Shown in pieces: positions 3,848 through 5,466 of a DNA stretch of 5,466 bases. This stretch comes from RUG11237 sp045119215 (GTDB lineage: Bacteria; Bacillota; Clostridia; Lachnospirales; Lachnospiraceae). Where the stretch lies: assembly GCA_045119215.1 (NCBI GenBank), contig JBGVDD010000096.1:1-5466 (forward strand), written 5' to 3'. The position numbers and the translations under genes were made by a program. How positions within the stretch are numbered: the stretch's first letter is position 1; each line of letters begins with the position of its first letter. The notes under the pieces were generated by a model. The model did not search any database. It was not told where the DNA came from and saw nothing but the letters and a program-made list of their open reading frames with translations.

Positions 3848-5466
3848 TTTCGAAATCCTCCTTACGAATCATATGTAAATTTTCATAACACACTGTACCA
3901 TCTTCTCTTATAAGCATCGGAATCTCCACCAAGCGCTGATCCACTATGGCACTCGACCTGTAATTTTTATCTGATACAACATTTATGATATAAACTCGTT
4001 TAGCCCCTATAGCCTCCAGCTTTCTCAATATATCTTTTCTGATTTCGTCTCTATCCTGCACATATGTAAACTTCCAATTCTTGAAATCAACATACACATC
4101 ATCTGATAGCTTATAATCGAAGAATTCAAAATATTCCGGCTCTGTTATTGGTGATAATTCAATTCCCAATTCTCTGTTCAAAATAAACTTACCAGCCACT
4201 TCACCCAATGCGCCTTTATAAATATTATGAAACAACACTGGGCTAAGAAGATATTCATTCATTTCAAATTTCAATGCATATCCCATTTCATCAAAATGAG
4301 CTTTCATTCTAGGATATCTAAGTATCGCCGGCAAACCGGATTCCTTTTCACTCATTTCATAAATAGCAACTTCATCAGAATTCCCCTTTATTTTGGCTCT
4401 TTTACTATTTTTGAATGCCACTTTATCATTCCCAAAGTCTATAGTAACATCGTTGAAATCTGAATACTGCGAGTAAATATATTGATTCCTCTTTTCTCCA
4501 CTTGTAATGTAAAGTTTTTGTAGATATTCATTATTCTGCCAGTCATATATACTTGCTGTCGGATACTGTAATACCAACGTCCTTAACTGTTCCCACAACT
4601 GCATACTTTCAGCAGTCCAATCCTTTGCCAACATTCTTCGAATCGTCCAAAGACCAACCGAGGATATCTTTTCTGCCTTATTTAACATAAAGTTTTCTTC
4701 CGGCAGATAATCCTTTCCAAGCGACTCACGCATATCCACAATTGCTTTCATTTCCGGCGGTAAGATTCGTTTCTTTAATTCACCAACATATAGTTTCTCT
4801 AATAACTCAGATTCAACAAATAAATATATATCCGGACTCTTAACAAAAGTTCTACACATACGACCCACCGCTTGTAAAACCATTCTGCTTGCTTGTACAA
4901 CTACGCTCTTTAACTTATACAACTTGTTCAAAGTGAATTGGTCACTTCCTGTATAAGAACGAAACGCAAGCTTTAACATTTGGTCTTTTTCGGAATAATT
5001 CATTTCACCATTCTCGTACAATTCCTCTATTTGAAACAACATCTGCAACAGATCATGAGACGTTATTTTCTCATCCTGATATGTATTTACAGTCATATTG
5101 GTTATATTTCCCAGATACAATGCATCGAAATCCTTATATAAAAATCTCTTGTCGCCTTCAGTAAATGCTCCTAGCTGTACAACTTTTCTACCTTCCGGAA
5201 TTTTATATTGCAAATTCTGTCCCGCACCAATAGTCTGATAAGATGACATAACAAATATCTTTTCACCACATGCTAATTTCTGCTGTAATTCTTCCTTGTC
5301 CTGCTCAAAATTATCGCTTCTTAAGAAGCAAACACTGCTGTTTTTTTGCTGCACTGTCAACTGTGAATATTCAAACAACTGCAATAGAACATCTTCATCC
5401 ATACTTGGATTATTCTTTTTGGGCAATGCCATTCCCAAATACAACATTGAATGAATATCTTTATTC
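3837..5466 (-). CDS. ddmD: DdmD-like helicase-nuclease, C-terminal part (5' end beyond window)
   Basis: The frame is open to the right edge (codons NKDIHS precede the first visible ATG at 5447), so this is the last 542 or so residues of a longer protein. Numbered from that internal Met: helicase motif V is SSYQTIGAGQNLQY (68-81) and motif VI is QAVGRMCR (192-199), marking the second RecA domain of a superfamily 2 helicase. A helical linker follows (about 210-400), then a PD-(D/E)XK nuclease with Glu416 (GALGEVAGKF), Asp444 (FEFFDYKL) and Asp454-Phe-Lys456 (VYVDFKNWK), and a following strand VYIINVV (485-491). Walker A and DEAD-type motifs must lie in the missing N-terminal half. DdmD proteins are about 1,190 residues with this order. 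The enzyme translocates along and degrades plasmid DNA once recruited by DdmE. It is translationally coupled to the DdmE-like gene. A different helicase-nuclease family is possible, but the Argonaute-like partner favours DdmD. Confidence 0.75.
   Translation of the reverse strand, partial: NKDIHSMLYLGMALPKKNNPSMDEDVLLQLFEYSQLTVQQKNSSVCFLRSDNFEQDKEELQQKLACGEKIFVMSSYQTIGAGQNLQYKIPEGRKVVQLGAFTEGDKRFLYKDFDALYLGNITNMTVNTYQDEKITSHDLLQMLFQIEELYENGEMNYSEKDQMLKLAFRSYTGSDQFTLNKLYKLKSVVVQASRMVLQAVGRMCRTFVKSPDIYLFVESELLEKLYVGELKKRILPPEMKAIVDMRESLGKDYLPEENFMLNKAEKISSVGLWTIRRMLAKDWTAESMQLWEQLRTLVLQYPTASIYDWQNNEYLQKLYITSGEKRNQYIYSQYSDFNDVTIDFGNDKVAFKNSKRAKIKGNSDEVAIYEMSEKESGLPAILRYPRMKAHFDEMGYALKFEMNEYLLSPVLFHNIYKGALGEVAGKFILNRELGIELSPITEPEYFEFFDYKLSDDVYVDFKNWKFTYVQDRDEIRKDILRKLEAIGAKRVYIINVVSDKNYRSSAIVDQRLVEIPMLIREDGTVCYENLHMIRKEDFENVN
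3857..3863 (-). promoter_or_regulatory. Ribosome binding site of the ddmE-like gene, inside the upstream gene
   Basis: AAGGAGG on the minus strand, nine bases before ATG 3847, lies within the last codons of the helicase-nuclease gene. It sets the start at MLTNRINVTY rather than at the Met 12 residues later, and indicates coupled, near-stoichiometric translation. Confidence 0.85.

Noticed and set aside
3837..5447. Complete 536-aa protein starting at ATG 5447
   Set aside because: The frame is open upstream to the window edge, there is no convincing ribosome binding site, and the first helicase domain is missing, so it must be the 3' part of a longer gene.

Overview
The window looks like an accessory locus from a low-GC Firmicute, most likely a clostridium of the Lachnospiraceae type. 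The evidence is AT-rich genes, strong AAGGAGG ribosome binding sites and U-tract terminators. The taxonomic guess is inference.

Right two thirds (1751-5466, minus strand): a tightly coupled two-gene operon. The upstream gene enters from beyond the right edge. Its visible part is the second half of a superfamily 2 helicase (motifs V and VI) followed by a PD-(D/E)XK nuclease domain. It overlaps by 11 bases the start of a 698-residue protein whose extreme C-terminus resembles the end of an Argonaute PIWI domain but which shows no obvious catalytic tetrad. Helicase-nuclease plus a catalytically dead prokaryotic Argonaute of about 700 residues, in this order, is the architecture of DdmDE, the plasmid-elimination system first described in Vibrio cholerae. 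I read the pair as a divergent Gram-positive DdmDE. In the characterised systems DdmE uses a short DNA guide to open target plasmid DNA and recruits DdmD, which unwinds and degrades it.

Middle (about 1310-1750): no convincing protein gene, but dense structure. Four imperfect 24-bp repeats, each made of two heptamers 11 bp apart, lie beside a strong promoter overlapped by a palindrome. The promoter faces the 3' end of ddmE and would make an RNA of about 93 bases that folds well and ends in U7. This unannotated RNA plus repeat array beside ddmDE is the most novel-looking part of the window.

Left (1-1310): a GC-richer, hairpin-dense stretch on the minus strand (about 443-840) ending in a clear rho-independent terminator. 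I read it as a large structured RNA, perhaps carrying a short peptide gene. It is followed by a 52-codon gene with a good ribosome binding site, then 50 more open codons in the same frame after its stop. Weak small ORFs and a large AT palindrome lie at 946-1309. This side has the look of mobile-element border DNA, but no recombinase is visible.
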